64,000 nt of DNA. Source: Halorussus salinus (lineage in GTDB: Archaea > Halobacteriota > Halobacteria > Halobacteriales > Haladaptataceae). Shown one piece after another: positions 54,487-64,000 of this stretch. The first letter of the stretch is position 1; each line of letters begins with the position of its first letter. The notes under the pieces are model-generated. The model searched no databases and was not told the origin of the DNA. It worked only from the letters and a program-made list of their open reading frames with translations. The stretch covers positions 124,001 to 188,000 of the forward strand of contig NZ_SBIS02000013.1 of NCBI RefSeq assembly GCF_004765815.2, in the 5' to 3' direction. The position numbers were made by a program, and so were the translations under genes.

Positions 54487-57400
54487 ATGAATAGTACACG
54501 AAACACGACACGACTCTTAGCAGTCATATTTTCGATGCTGCTAGTGACATCGGCAGTAGGAGCCGGCGCGCTGTCGAGTGTCGGGGTAACGCAAGCACAG
54601 CAAGCCAGCGACGTGCTGTACCGAGTGAACGCCGGCGGCAACACCGTGACACCATCGAATGGCCCGGACTGGTCCGGAAGCTACAACCAGTACGTGACCG
54701 GCGGATCATCGTACGGCTCGTACAGTGGCACAGTGTCTCTCGACAGTTCCGTGCCGTCAGGAACGCCGACGGACATTTTCGGCAATGAAGTGTACGGCGA
54801 CCAAAACTGGACCTTCTCTGACAGCATCCAAAGCGGCCAACAGTACGAGGTCCGTCTCTACTTCGCCGAAATATACCACGGCGTGACCAACAACAATGGC
54901 GCGGACGCACGAGTCTTCGACGTCGCCATCGAGGGCCAGACGGTACTGAACGACTATGACATCGCCGCCGACGTCGGAACAGAGACCGGCGTGATGAAGT
55001 CGTTCACCGTCACGCCCTCCGACGGCACTCTTGATATTGACCTCACGACTGAGGTCGACAACGCCAAGATTTCGGCAATCGAAATCGTCGAAGCACAGCC
55101 CGAACCAAATACACTCGGCGGTCCGTCGAGCGTCAACTTCGGGCAAGTCATCACTGAGAGCTCAGCGACAGAAACGGTCACCGTGACGAATCTCGGTGAC
55201 GACGGTGACCCGAGCATCGACATCTCGGATATCTCCCTCTCGGGCTCGGACACAGACGCGTTCTCGGCAGGGTCGGTGTCTCAGACGTCGCTCGCACCTG
55301 GCGAGTCCGCCAACATCCCGGTGACATTCTCACCGTCCGCGGTCGCCGTCGAAAGCGCAACGCTCGAAGTCAGCCATAGTGGGTCGAACACGCCGCTGAC
55401 AGTCGATCTCTCCGGCGAGGGCGCAAGCGCGGTGGAGCCCGACTTCCAGAAGAGCAAACTTCAGGGCTTCAGCGCGGGCAACCCGACGGCCATCGACTTC
55501 GGGCCTGATGGGCGAGCCTACGTCTCGACGCAGGGTGGCACGGTGTACGCACTCAACATCACTCGGACCGGCGACAACAGCTACACGGTCGAAAACGAGG
55601 TCCAGATCGACGCCATCAAACAGATCCCGAATCACGACGACACCGGTGATTACAACCCCGGCGAAAACAATCGCCAGATTACTGGTCTAACCGTTGGCGG
55701 AACCGTCGAGAATCCAGTAGTGTACGTCTCCTCATCTGACCCGTCTATCGACGTCGGGCAAGATGACGATGACACGGACACCAACTCTGGAGCGATTTCG
55801 CGACTCGAAATCTCGCCTGGAAGCGATGGCGTGCTCGAAAGTAGCGAAATCAACCACGACGTATTGGTCATGGGGCTGCCTCGTTCCGAGGAGAACCACG
55901 CGACCAATGGGATCGATCTCTCGGCCGACGGCGATACGCTGTACGTCGCACAGGGCGGTCACACCAACAAGGGCGCGCCCGGCGACAACTTCGGTCATAC
56001 GCCCGAATACGCGCTCTCGGCGGCCATCCTCGAAATCAACATCGCACAAATCGAGAACAACTACCAAGCGAAGGACCTCGCGACCTACGACCCGCAGGGT
56101 AGCGATCAGTCGTACCCGGCTCTCGACTTCTACTACGCCATTCCCACCATCCAGAACGACGATGCCACGGACGGCGACGACCTGCCGTTCGGCGGCAACG
56201 ACGGGATCAACCAAGCGAAGCTAATCGAGGGCGGGCCGGTGCAGATTTACTCGGCCGGGTATCGCAACCCCTACGACCTGGTCGTGACCGAAAGCGGCCA
56301 GATTTACGCCGCGGATCATGGTCCGAACGGCGGCTGGGGCGGCCAGCCAGCTGACGCGAACGGGAACATCGTGGCCGACGCCGCGTCGGTGACAAACCAC
56401 CCCAACGAGGATGGCAGCTTCTCGACCAACGACCAGCTCGTCAAGGTCGATGAGGGCGACTACGGCGGCCACGCGGCGCCGATCCGTGCCAACCCGACCG
56501 AGGCGGATATCTACGACGCGAACGGGAACATGATCTTCGACATTACAGCGTCGAACTCCCCCGTTCCGGAGAGCATGGTGAACCCGGTCGAGGCCGACTA
56601 CATCCCGCCGACGAGCGGGTCACCCGACCCGGGCGCCCCGGCGGGCAGTGCGAACACGATGGAGACCGAGAGCGGTGACAAAGTCTTGTTCGGCCCGACC
56701 GGCGGAACGGCCGAGTACACCGCCTCGAACTTCGGCGGCGCGATGGAGGGCGACCTCCTGCAAGTCGAACTCGGCGGTGATATCGAGCGCATCGAACTGA
56801 GCGCCGACGGCTCAACGGTCACGAACGTCGAGACGCTCGCTAACACCGGCGGCCCGCTTGGCATCACCGCACAGGACGACGACGAAACGTTCGCCGGGAC
56901 GGTGTGGACCGCGAACCATGGTGGTAACGACGTTACCATCCTTGAGCCGGTCGACTACGGCGATGACAGCGACGGCGGTGACGGCCAGCAATGCAGCGGC
57001 GCCGACGACGCCTCGCTTGACGAGGACGGCGACGGCTACGACAACGCTGATGAACTCGACGCGGGTACCGACCCATGCTCGGCGGCCTCCACGCCCGCCG
57101 ACTTCGACGGTGACAGCACCTCGAACGTCAACGACCCCGACGACGACAACGACGGGCTTGCTGACACCGACGACCCGTTCGCGGTTGACGCGAACAACGG
57201 CATCGACACCACGCTCCCCGTCCAGCACGACCTGTCGGAGCTCAGCCTGTTCGGCGAGAACGGCCAGGGCTGGACCGGGCTAATGACCAATGGAACCGAC
57301 TACCAGGACCTCTACGACACATCCCAGATGACGATTGGCGGCGCGGCGGAGGTCCTGACGGTTGAGCAGGTCCCGCCGGGTGACGCGTACTCGGACACGA

Positions 57401-60400
57401 ATACCCAACAGTACGCGTTCCAGTACGGCGTCAATCCGCCGGACGAACCGTTCGTCGTCGAGACGACGGTGAGTAGCTTCCCGGACGACCCGGCGAACTA
57501 CCAGTCCGCTGGTCTGTACATTGGCACTGGTGATCAGGCGAACTACACCAAGCTGGTCGTCGCGGCCGACGGTGGCAACGGCGGTATCCAGTTCGCGAAG
57601 GAGGTTGAAGATACCTTCAGCAGTCAGCCAACCGTCAGTGACAGCGCGGTCACGACGTCGAAGACAACGCTCCGCCTGACGGTTGACCCGACGACCGATC
57701 CCGCACCAGACAACGATGTCGACGAAGTCGCGGTGACTGCCGAGTATGAGGTCAACGGGAACGCAACTGAGGTCGGAACCACGGCCGTCCCGGCGACGTG
57801 GCTCGACACGTCCGACGGCGTCGCGCCCGCGGTGGGCGTCATCGCGACGTCTAACGGCGCGAGTCCGTTCCCGGCGACGTGGACCGACATCTCGGCCGAG
57901 TACGTGACTCCGCCTGTGAACCAGCCGCCGACGGCTTCGTTCACTTACTCGCCGAGTCAGCCGAACGCCACCGAACAGGTGACGCTCGATGCGTCCGGAG
58001 CGAGTGATTCGGACGGCTCTATTGCGAGCTACAAGTGGGACTTTGACGGCGACGGTCAGACCGACGCGACCGGCCAGCAGGTCACTCACGCGTTCGAAGC
58101 GGCAGGCGACTACCCGGTCACGCTAAACGTCACTGACGACGACGGCGCGAACGACTCGACGACCCAGACGGTCTCGGTCGTCGAGGTACCAAGCAAACCC
58201 CAGTCGGTCGCCGCGATTGTCGCAAGCCAGAGCGACGGTCCCGACGCGAACGACAGCAAAATCGACCTCCAGGAGATTCAGACCGCAATCGATTGGTGGG
58301 CTGAGGACGACCCCGTCCCAGGCACCGACGGCCAGACGCTGGGCCTCCAGGAGATTCAACAGCTCATCGATATGTGGGCTGAGGACGAATCGGTCGACGG
58401 TGGCGAGGGCGACCAGCCTGCCGCCACTGGCTCCGCGCTGGTCGAGATCACGCCCGACACGGGCCTCGAAACCAGCACCTACGGCAGCGGCTCCTACCAG
58501 GTCACGAACACCGGCGAGAAAAACATCACGTCGGTCTCCTTCGACCTGAGTAGTACTACACTCCCGGACATGGTGTTCGACCCGCAGGGCACCGCTGGTG
58601 ACCCGACCGGTGAAGGCCTCAACATCGCGAGCGAGGGCGACACCAATATCCTCACCGAGCCCGGCACCGGCGAGGCGTTCAGCCAACCCCACAACGGTCA
58701 GAACGCCGACGACGGCTACGACGTGATGACCGTCGAGTTCGGCGACTTCCAGCCCGGTGAACAGGCCACCTTCTGGGCCGACAATGACCCAACCTCCATC
58801 AAGGGCGCGACCATCGGCTCCCAGGAGGCTGGCCCGGTCTCCGGACTGGAACTGGCCCGCGCGACGGTGACGGTTACCTACGAGGACGGCACCACCCAGA
58901 CCACCCAGCTAATGGGCGACGGGAGCGACGGCGGCGCGACCGCCGTCGTCAACGGCAACGAGGCACCGGCGCCGACCATCGGTGCCCAGGACGTCTCGCT
59001 CGATTCGAGTGCGCTCGACGACTACCACAGCGCGGCGACGGTCTCGTCAGCCAGCCAGACCATCACGGTCACCGGACAGCCTGGCGAGACGGTCACGCTG
59101 GTGCGCGTCGAGGGCGAACTCACGCTGAAGAACGTCCCGGAGTACGATGGAACGACCGGCTACAACGTTGAGGCCTACGAGGCCAACGACGCCGAGGCGG
59201 TCGAGTACTACACGGCCACGCTCGACTCGAACGGCGAGGCGACGATTCCGGTCACGCTGACCAACACGACCGGCGATGAGGATGCGGGCAACGCGGGTTA
59301 CAACTACTTCGTGGCCGCGCACGGTGAGGCCTCCGGCAACATGGGCCTCGCGTCGAACGTCGCAGTCCTGAAGTACGAGGAGGGTGCTGACTCCGGCGGT
59401 GACACCGGTTCCGCCGACTTCGCGGTCACTGCCAACAGCGGCGTTGACGCGAGCACCTACGGCGCCAACTCATTCGAGGTCACGAACACTGGCGATAAGC
59501 AGATTACGTCGGTCACCTACGACCTGAGTTCAGCGGCGTTCCCTGACGTCGTCTTTGACCCGCAGGGGACCGCCGGCGACTCGGGCTCGAAGGGCTTCAC
59601 GCCCGACAGCGGCTCAAGCACAACCGGTCTTCAGGGCGGTTCGTTTGCCGCGCCACACAACGGCCAGAACGCTGACGACGGCTACGACGAGCTAACTGCG
59701 ACGTTCAACGACTTCCAGAACGGCGAGACATTCGCCTTCTCGGTTGACATCGACCCGACCAGCATCAAGAACGCCCAGGGAACCGGCGCTGCGGGCTCGG
59801 TCTCCGGGCTCGAGATGTCGGGCGCGACGGTGACTGTTGCGTACGCTGACGGCACCACCCAGACGACCCAGTTGTTTGGTGACAGCAGCGACGGCGGCTC
59901 GCAGGCGACCGCGAAAGCGGACGTTGCGAGTGCGCCCAGCCTAGCCGTCGACGGCGTCTCACTCGACGCGAGCGCCCTCGACGGCCAGCACAGCGCCGCA
60001 ACCGTCTCATCGGCCAGCCAGACTGTCACGGTCTCCGGTCCTGCGGACGCGACCGTGGAACTGCTCCACATCGAGGGGCAGCTCGAACTCGCCAACCAGG
60101 CCGACGGCTACGACCTCGAGGCATACGAAGCCAACACCGCCGAACAGGCCAGCTACCAGACCGTTCAGCTCGGCAGCGACGGCCAGGCCACGGTCGACGT
60201 GACCCTGACCAACACCTCGAGCAGCGGCGCCGAGGGCGGGTTCAACTACTTCGTCGCGGCCGTCCAGGACGCCAGCGGCGACACCGGCCAGACCTCGAAC
60301 GTGGTCGCGCTGAAGTACGACCAGAACGCCGACTCCGGTTCGGACGACGGCGGTTCGTCGAGCCAGCAAGTGCTCCACCGCGTGAACGCCGGTGAGGGGA

Positions 60401-60894
60401 CGACGCTCTCCGCTACGGACGACGGTCCCGACTGGACCGGCGTTGCGGACACGAGTTCGCAGTACCTCGCCTCGGTCGCCGAATCAAGCGCCGGGAACTA
60501 CTGTGGCGGCGCAAACATCACACCCACCGAGTCGGTTCCGTCGAATACCCCTGACGCGGTGTACGATTGCGAGCGGTACGGCAACTCCACGTGGCAGTTC
60601 TCAGTGGATCCTGGTCAGGAGGTTGAGGTTCGACTCTACCACGGTAATCAGTTCTCCGGTGCCAGCAACCCTAGCGACCGCCAGTTCAACGTCTCTATCG
60701 AAGGCCAGCAGGTCCTAAGTCAGTACGACCCCGTAGCCGACGTCGGCCATGCGAACGGGACGATGAAGAGCTTCGTCGTCACCGACGATGGAGACGGCAT
60801 CATCAGTGTCACCTTCGAGCAGGGAGCGGCCGAAAATCCGCAGGTGAACGCCATCGAAATCGTAACAAACGACGATTCTAACGGAGGGAGCTGA
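54487..60894 (+). CDS. Giant secreted protein: malectin, beta-propeller, PKD and dockerin-like domains
   Basis: A 2135-residue secreted protein. Signal peptide 1-38. Domains read in order: malectin-like 42-203 (LYRVNAGG, RVFDVAIEGQTVL); choice-of-anchor/ASPM-type Ig 208-315; sugar-dehydrogenase-like beta-propeller about 317-820 (AIDFGPDGRAYVST, YAADHGPNGGWGG); thrombospondin-3-like acidic Ca repeats 841-901 (DEDGDGYDNADELDAGTDP); lectin-like 911-1141; PKD 1143-1233; dockerin-like pair 1235-1304 (LQEIQTAIDWWAEDDPVPGT, LQEIQQLIDMWAED); two copies of a 315-residue beta module 1315-1953; second malectin 1960-2131 (LHRVNAGEG). No C-terminal anchor. Probably binds and possibly oxidises sugars outside the cell. 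Confidence 0.8.
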   Translation: MNSTRNTTRLLAVIFSMLLVTSAVGAGALSSVGVTQAQQASDVLYRVNAGGNTVTPSNGPDWSGSYNQYVTGGSSYGSYSGTVSLDSSVPSGTPTDIFGNEVYGDQNWTFSDSIQSGQQYEVRLYFAEIYHGVTNNNGADARVFDVAIEGQTVLNDYDIAADVGTETGVMKSFTVTPSDGTLDIDLTTEVDNAKISAIEIVEAQPEPNTLGGPSSVNFGQVITESSATETVTVTNLGDDGDPSIDISDISLSGSDTDAFSAGSVSQTSLAPGESANIPVTFSPSAVAVESATLEVSHSGSNTPLTVDLSGEGASAVEPDFQKSKLQGFSAGNPTAIDFGPDGRAYVSTQGGTVYALNITRTGDNSYTVENEVQIDAIKQIPNHDDTGDYNPGENNRQITGLTVGGTVENPVVYVSSSDPSIDVGQDDDDTDTNSGAISRLEISPGSDGVLESSEINHDVLVMGLPRSEENHATNGIDLSADGDTLYVAQGGHTNKGAPGDNFGHTPEYALSAAILEINIAQIENNYQAKDLATYDPQGSDQSYPALDFYYAIPTIQNDDATDGDDLPFGGNDGINQAKLIEGGPVQIYSAGYRNPYDLVVTESGQIYAADHGPNGGWGGQPADANGNIVADAASVTNHPNEDGSFSTNDQLVKVDEGDYGGHAAPIRANPTEADIYDANGNMIFDITASNSPVPESMVNPVEADYIPPTSGSPDPGAPAGSANTMETESGDKVLFGPTGGTAEYTASNFGGAMEGDLLQVELGGDIERIELSADGSTVTNVETLANTGGPLGITAQDDDETFAGTVWTANHGGNDVTILEPVDYGDDSDGGDGQQCSGADDASLDEDGDGYDNADELDAGTDPCSAASTPADFDGDSTSNVNDPDDDNDGLADTDDPFAVDANNGIDTTLPVQHDLSELSLFGENGQGWTGLMTNGTDYQDLYDTSQMTIGGAAEVLTVEQVPPGDAYSDTNTQQYAFQYGVNPPDEPFVVETTVSSFPDDPANYQSAGLYIGTGDQANYTKLVVAADGGNGGIQFAKEVEDTFSSQPTVSDSAVTTSKTTLRLTVDPTTDPAPDNDVDEVAVTAEYEVNGNATEVGTTAVPATWLDTSDGVAPAVGVIATSNGASPFPATWTDISAEYVTPPVNQPPTASFTYSPSQPNATEQVTLDASGASDSDGSIASYKWDFDGDGQTDATGQQVTHAFEAAGDYPVTLNVTDDDGANDSTTQTVSVVEVPSKPQSVAAIVASQSDGPDANDSKIDLQEIQTAIDWWAEDDPVPGTDGQTLGLQEIQQLIDMWAEDESVDGGEGDQPAATGSALVEITPDTGLETSTYGSGSYQVTNTGEKNITSVSFDLSSTTLPDMVFDPQGTAGDPTGEGLNIASEGDTNILTEPGTGEAFSQPHNGQNADDGYDVMTVEFGDFQPGEQATFWADNDPTSIKGATIGSQEAGPVSGLELARATVTVTYEDGTTQTTQLMGDGSDGGATAVVNGNEAPAPTIGAQDVSLDSSALDDYHSAATVSSASQTITVTGQPGETVTLVRVEGELTLKNVPEYDGTTGYNVEAYEANDAEAVEYYTATLDSNGEATIPVTLTNTTGDEDAGNAGYNYFVAAHGEASGNMGLASNVAVLKYEEGADSGGDTGSADFAVTANSGVDASTYGANSFEVTNTGDKQITSVTYDLSSAAFPDVVFDPQGTAGDSGSKGFTPDSGSSTTGLQGGSFAAPHNGQNADDGYDELTATFNDFQNGETFAFSVDIDPTSIKNAQGTGAAGSVSGLEMSGATVTVAYADGTTQTTQLFGDSSDGGSQATAKADVASAPSLAVDGVSLDASALDGQHSAATVSSASQTVTVSGPADATVELLHIEGQLELANQADGYDLEAYEANTAEQASYQTVQLGSDGQATVDVTLTNTSSSGAEGGFNYFVAAVQDASGDTGQTSNVVALKYDQNADSGSDDGGSSSQQVLHRVNAGEGTTLSATDDGPDWTGVADTSSQYLASVAESSAGNYCGGANITPTESVPSNTPDAVYDCERYGNSTWQFSVDPGQEVEVRLYHGNQFSGASNPSDRQFNVSIEGQQVLSQYDPVADVGHANGTMKSFVVTDDGDGIISVTFEQGAAENPQVNAIEIVTNDDSNGGS

Positions 60895-60896
60895 CG

Positions 60897-61229
60897 ATGC
60901 AGGCTCCTGATGATTGGGTTTGGACGCACAGTACGGGCGTCTCAATCACGCCCGTTACTTCGGCCGGACAGCGTACTGCAACGGCTCCTGTCCGGACCGA
61001 ACGCTGCAGCTCAAACCCATTCCCACTCGGCGATACTGACGGTGAGCATCCACTAGCTCACGTCAGCATCGGGCAGTCTGCTGGATCGAAGGCACGCTTG
61101 ACAGCCGTCGACGGTACCATCTCGAAATCGCGGGGTACGTCGACCGTCCGTACGATTGAGAGAGAATCGACTGCGGCGTTCGGTGTCGCAATCACAACCA
61201 ACACGATCTGTACAGGTGGTAGACAATGA
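60897..61229 (+). CDS. Hypothetical linker gene of the secreted operon
   Basis: A 110-residue product starting MQAPDDWVWTHSTGVSITPV. It starts 3 bp after the giant gene and overlaps the next one by 4 bp (ATGA), which argues for a real gene. Composition is rich in Thr, Ser and Arg without a signal peptide or a recognised fold, so it may also be a non-coding spacer that stays open by chance. Confidence 0.4.
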   Translation: MQAPDDWVWTHSTGVSITPVTSAGQRTATAPVRTERCSSNPFPLGDTDGEHPLAHVSIGQSAGSKARLTAVDGTISKSRGTSTVRTIERESTAAFGVAITTNTICTGGRQ

Positions 61230-63517
61230 AAACGGACAACACGCAGCGGTTCACACAGTTCACAGCTGTGAGTCTCGCGCTGTTGGTCCTGTTCTCGGCG
61301 TTCACGCCGGTCGGGACCGTCGGCGCGCAGTCAGCAGTATCGATTTCTCAGACAGCGACGACCGCCACGACTGTCGCGCCCGGCGACACCGTTATCCTCG
61401 AAACGACGGTGTCCGCCCCCGACGCGAACGGACCGGCGATCGACGTCGACCTACCTAACGGCTGGACGATTACCAATCCGTCATCCGATGGCGGTACGTA
61501 CAAGTCCGCTGTGAATCAGTGGGTCTGGCTCTCGGGCAGCCATACAGTAACCTACACTGTACAGGTACCCGAGGACGCCGCTGAGGGCGACTACATCGTC
61601 TCCGCCGAGGGGTCGGGTATTGATCCGGCAACGGACGAGCGGCTGACCGACACAATACAGACTACGATAACGGTCGATGAAAACCAGGCTCCGACCGCTG
61701 ACGCAGGGAGTGACCAGACAGTCGACGAGGGCGCGACGGTCACGCTTGATGGCGCAGCGTCAAGCGACCCTGACGGGGACGACCTGTCGTATTCCTGGAC
61801 TCAGACTGGCGGGCCCGACGTGACGCTAGGCGGCTCGAACACGGCGACGCCCTCATTCGACGCTCCAGCCGAACCACCACAGACCCAGACGTACACCTTC
61901 GAGCTTACCGTCTCTGACGGGCAGGCTAGTAGCACCGACACAGTAGACGTAACGGTCGAACCGGTCAACGATCCGCCGACCGCCGACGCGGGCGACGACC
62001 AGACGGTCACCGAAGGCAACTCGGTCCAGCTGTCGGGCGCAGGGAATGACGTGGACGATTCGTCCCTGTCGTACTCCTGGACTCAAACCGGCGGCCCTGT
62101 CGTGAGCCTCTCGGACGCGTCGGCTACCCAGCCGTCGTTCACTGCCCCGTCGATCGATAGCACGAGCACGCTGACCTTCGAGCTCACCGTTTCCGACGGG
62201 CAAGCCAGTAGTACTGATACGGTGACAGTCACCGTCCAGCCAACTGCCCCTGTGAATGACCCGCCGACCGCTGATGCGGGCGACGATCAAACGGTTCAAG
62301 AGGACGACCCGGTTAGTCTGGATGCTACAGGGTCTAACGACCCGAACGGCGACGACCTATCGTACTCGTGGACCCAAACTGGCGGTCAGTCGGTGACCCT
62401 GAATGACGCCGACACGGCGACCCCGACGCTCACTGCACCGAACGTCGACGCTGACGAGACGCTGACCTTCGAGGTTGCGGTTTCCGACGGCCAGACGACT
62501 GACACCGACACGGTGACCGTGACGGTAACCGCCGTTAACCAGCCACCGACCGCCGACTTCGACGCCGAACCGAGTTCACCCATACCGGGTGAGCCGGTTA
62601 CCTTCGACGCTAGCGCGTCGAGCGACGACGGCGCCATCACGAGCTACGAGTGGACTATCGAGACGACGGGCGGCCAGAGCCAGCAGACGCTCCTTGCGTC
62701 GGACTTCGAAAGCGGGTCGCTTGTGACCGACGGCTGGACCCATGATGCGATGGGTACCGAAGCAAGTGCGGGCGTCGACGCCAGCACCTCGAACTCCGGC
62801 AGTCAGTCGGCCTACCATCACGGTGGGCAAGGAGCTATTGTTTCGCCCGCGCTTGATGCGGGTGATGCTGGCTCGCTGACGGTCTCGTACTGGATTCAGA
62901 AGGGCGACGAGGCGTTCAGTGAGAATCCTGACGCGAATAGTGGCGAGGATCTGATCGTCGAGTACCTTGACGCGAATGGAAACTGGGTTGAGGTCGACCG
63001 CATTGAAGATAGCGTCGAACCTGGCGCTGAGACCACCGAGAGCGTGACTATCGACGCGGACGACGCACTCCATGATGGTTTCCAGCTCCGGTTCCATCAG
63101 GAAGGCGCGTCGGTCGCATCGGGCGATTACTGGCATGTCGACGATGTGTCCGTAGTTGCGACCACCGATGCAGGGTCCGGCATAGTCCAGACGTCGGGCC
63201 AGACCGTCTCGCACACGTTCGACCAACCCGGCAACTACGAGGTGACCCTGACGGTCACCGGTGACGACGGTGCGACGGACACGGTGATCAAGACGGTTGA
63301 GGTGTCCAACCAGCAACAGTCGCTGACGATTCCGGAAGCAGTCGCCGGTCAAGACGGCCAGCTTAGCACGTCCGACATTCAGCAGGCGATTAGCTGGTGG
63401 ACTAACGACGAGGCTGTGCCTGGCACTGACGGCGGAACCATCGACACGCAAACAATGCAGGAACTCATCGACATGTGGGTTGAAAACGAACCAGTCGGGA
63501 ACGGAGGTGGCGCATAA
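61226..63517 (+). CDS. Secreted multidomain protein with REJ/PKD repeats and dockerin-like end
   Basis: A 763-residue secreted protein. Signal peptide 1-34. An N-terminal Ig-like domain (38-150, TVAPGDTVILETTV, IDVDLPNGWTI) is repeated in the next gene. Three REJ/PKD-like units follow, each N/P-X-P-P-T-A-D-A-G-X-D-Q-T-V...LSYSWTQTGG. Then a PKD domain (about 437-698) is split by an inserted lectin/MAM-like jelly-roll of about 165 residues (ASDFESGSLVTDGWTHDA to GDYWHVDDVSV). A dockerin-like pair ends it (700-758: DIQQAISWWTNDEAVPGTDG, QELIDMWVENEPV). Confidence 0.8.
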   Translation: MKTDNTQRFTQFTAVSLALLVLFSAFTPVGTVGAQSAVSISQTATTATTVAPGDTVILETTVSAPDANGPAIDVDLPNGWTITNPSSDGGTYKSAVNQWVWLSGSHTVTYTVQVPEDAAEGDYIVSAEGSGIDPATDERLTDTIQTTITVDENQAPTADAGSDQTVDEGATVTLDGAASSDPDGDDLSYSWTQTGGPDVTLGGSNTATPSFDAPAEPPQTQTYTFELTVSDGQASSTDTVDVTVEPVNDPPTADAGDDQTVTEGNSVQLSGAGNDVDDSSLSYSWTQTGGPVVSLSDASATQPSFTAPSIDSTSTLTFELTVSDGQASSTDTVTVTVQPTAPVNDPPTADAGDDQTVQEDDPVSLDATGSNDPNGDDLSYSWTQTGGQSVTLNDADTATPTLTAPNVDADETLTFEVAVSDGQTTDTDTVTVTVTAVNQPPTADFDAEPSSPIPGEPVTFDASASSDDGAITSYEWTIETTGGQSQQTLLASDFESGSLVTDGWTHDAMGTEASAGVDASTSNSGSQSAYHHGGQGAIVSPALDAGDAGSLTVSYWIQKGDEAFSENPDANSGEDLIVEYLDANGNWVEVDRIEDSVEPGAETTESVTIDADDALHDGFQLRFHQEGASVASGDYWHVDDVSVVATTDAGSGIVQTSGQTVSHTFDQPGNYEVTLTVTGDDGATDTVIKTVEVSNQQQSLTIPEAVAGQDGQLSTSDIQQAISWWTNDEAVPGTDGGTIDTQTMQELIDMWVENEPVGNGGGA

Positions 63518-64000
63518 TGACGCAGGCTGACGGCATCATGGTTACGGGGGTAACTGCACTCACCGTCGCCCTGCTCGTCGCTGTCGCCGCTTTCGCACCC
63601 GTCGCCGCGGTACCACAACCTGACGACAGTATCGGCCTCCAACAGTCTGTCGCTGGTGACGCGACAGTCATACCTGGTGACACCGTCACGCTCGAAACCA
63701 CGGTCAACGCGACGGGGTACAATGCGCCCGGCGTTGATGTGGCGCTCCCTGATGGCTGGACTATCCAGAGTCAGTCGACCAACGGGCCGTTCACCTACAA
63801 GGCGAGCACCACTGAGTGGGTTGGGCTCTCCGGCGGCGAGTACACCATCACCTACACTGTCGCTGTTCCCAATGATGTCACCGCTGGCGACTACACCATT
63901 AGCGTCGACGGGTCGGCCATCGACCCTGACACTGACGAGTTCGTCACCCAGAGCGACGGTTCCACGATAACTGTCCAAGACGACTCTACCACAACCGTCG
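63517..64000 (+). CDS. Secreted protein paralogous to the upstream gene, 3' end outside window
   Basis: It starts on the stop of the upstream gene (TAATG) and runs off the window after 161 codons. A signal peptide (VTGVTALTVALLVAVAAFAP) is followed by an Ig-like domain clearly homologous to the N-terminal domain of the preceding protein (TVIPGDTVTLETTV, VDVALPDGWTI, YTITYTVAVPNDVTAGDYTI, IDPDTDE). The shared module suggests tandem duplication and a common binding role. Confidence 0.75.
   Translation, partial: MTQADGIMVTGVTALTVALLVAVAAFAPVAAVPQPDDSIGLQQSVAGDATVIPGDTVTLETTVNATGYNAPGVDVALPDGWTIQSQSTNGPFTYKASTTEWVGLSGGEYTITYTVAVPNDVTAGDYTISVDGSAIDPDTDEFVTQSDGSTITVQDDSTTTV

Noticed and set aside
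1-64000. CRISPR array or cas genes
   Set aside because: No regularly spaced identical repeats of 24-40 bp and no Cas motifs were noticed; TnpB genes are present but are transposon encoded.

Overview
The window is from a halophilic archaeon (class Halobacteria). Supporting markers are a transcription factor B gene, an Orc1/Cdc6 gene beside origin-recognition-box repeats, a CetZ-type tubulin, haloarchaeal type IV pilins with the conserved VSPVIGVILM segment, a PGF-CTERM surface protein, strongly acidic proteins, AT-rich archaeal TATA boxes and haloarchaeal IS types (IS6, TnpB-only IS1341-like). No rRNA gene, complete tRNA or CRISPR array was seen.

Layout. 1-9 kb: AT-richer surface-glycan cluster (sulfatase, four GT4 and one GT2 glycosyltransferases, a dTMP-kinase-like protein, a nucleotidyltransferase). 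9.4-22 kb: cell-surface fibre region with a pilin carrying a carbohydrate-binding-like domain, then DUF5305, a SipW-like signal peptidase, a DUF1102/TasA-like secreted protein, a winged-helix regulator and a second small secreted protein. An IS6 element with a perfect 8-bp target duplication splits this set. A pilin-like/adhesin fusion and a small HExxH membrane protein follow. 22-28 kb: CetZ, a YdjM-like membrane protein and a MacB-type ABC exporter. 28-38 kb: surface proteins, a HalOD1 protein, a two-HTH protein, IS remains, a broken DUF4350 gene, a pilin pair with a long structured leader and an HNH-repeat protein. 38-43.6 kb: putative replication origin with Orc1/Cdc6, flanked by two disrupted TnpB elements. 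43.7-54 kb: accessory DNA with a D12-class DNA methyltransferase, MNT/HEPN toxin-antitoxin pair, tyrosine recombinase, a string of overlapping small virus-like genes, a frameshifted DDE transposase, gene remnants and a TFB gene. 54.5-64 kb: GC-rich operon of very large secreted proteins with malectin, beta-propeller, PKD/REJ and dockerin-like modules, running off the window end.

The mobile-element load is unusual: two intact, two singly disrupted and one deleted TnpB element, no tnpA, and at least four solo right ends. Two of those are about 170-bp homologous segments that look like stand-alone omega/re-RNA ends, one of them just upstream of the TFB gene. The best candidates for new biology are the haloarchaeal SipW/DUF1102/DUF5305 fibre cluster, the origin with opposed G-string ORBs, the solo omegaRNA-like elements and the malectin/dockerin-like secreted operon. 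All calls come from reading the sequence; no database search was run.
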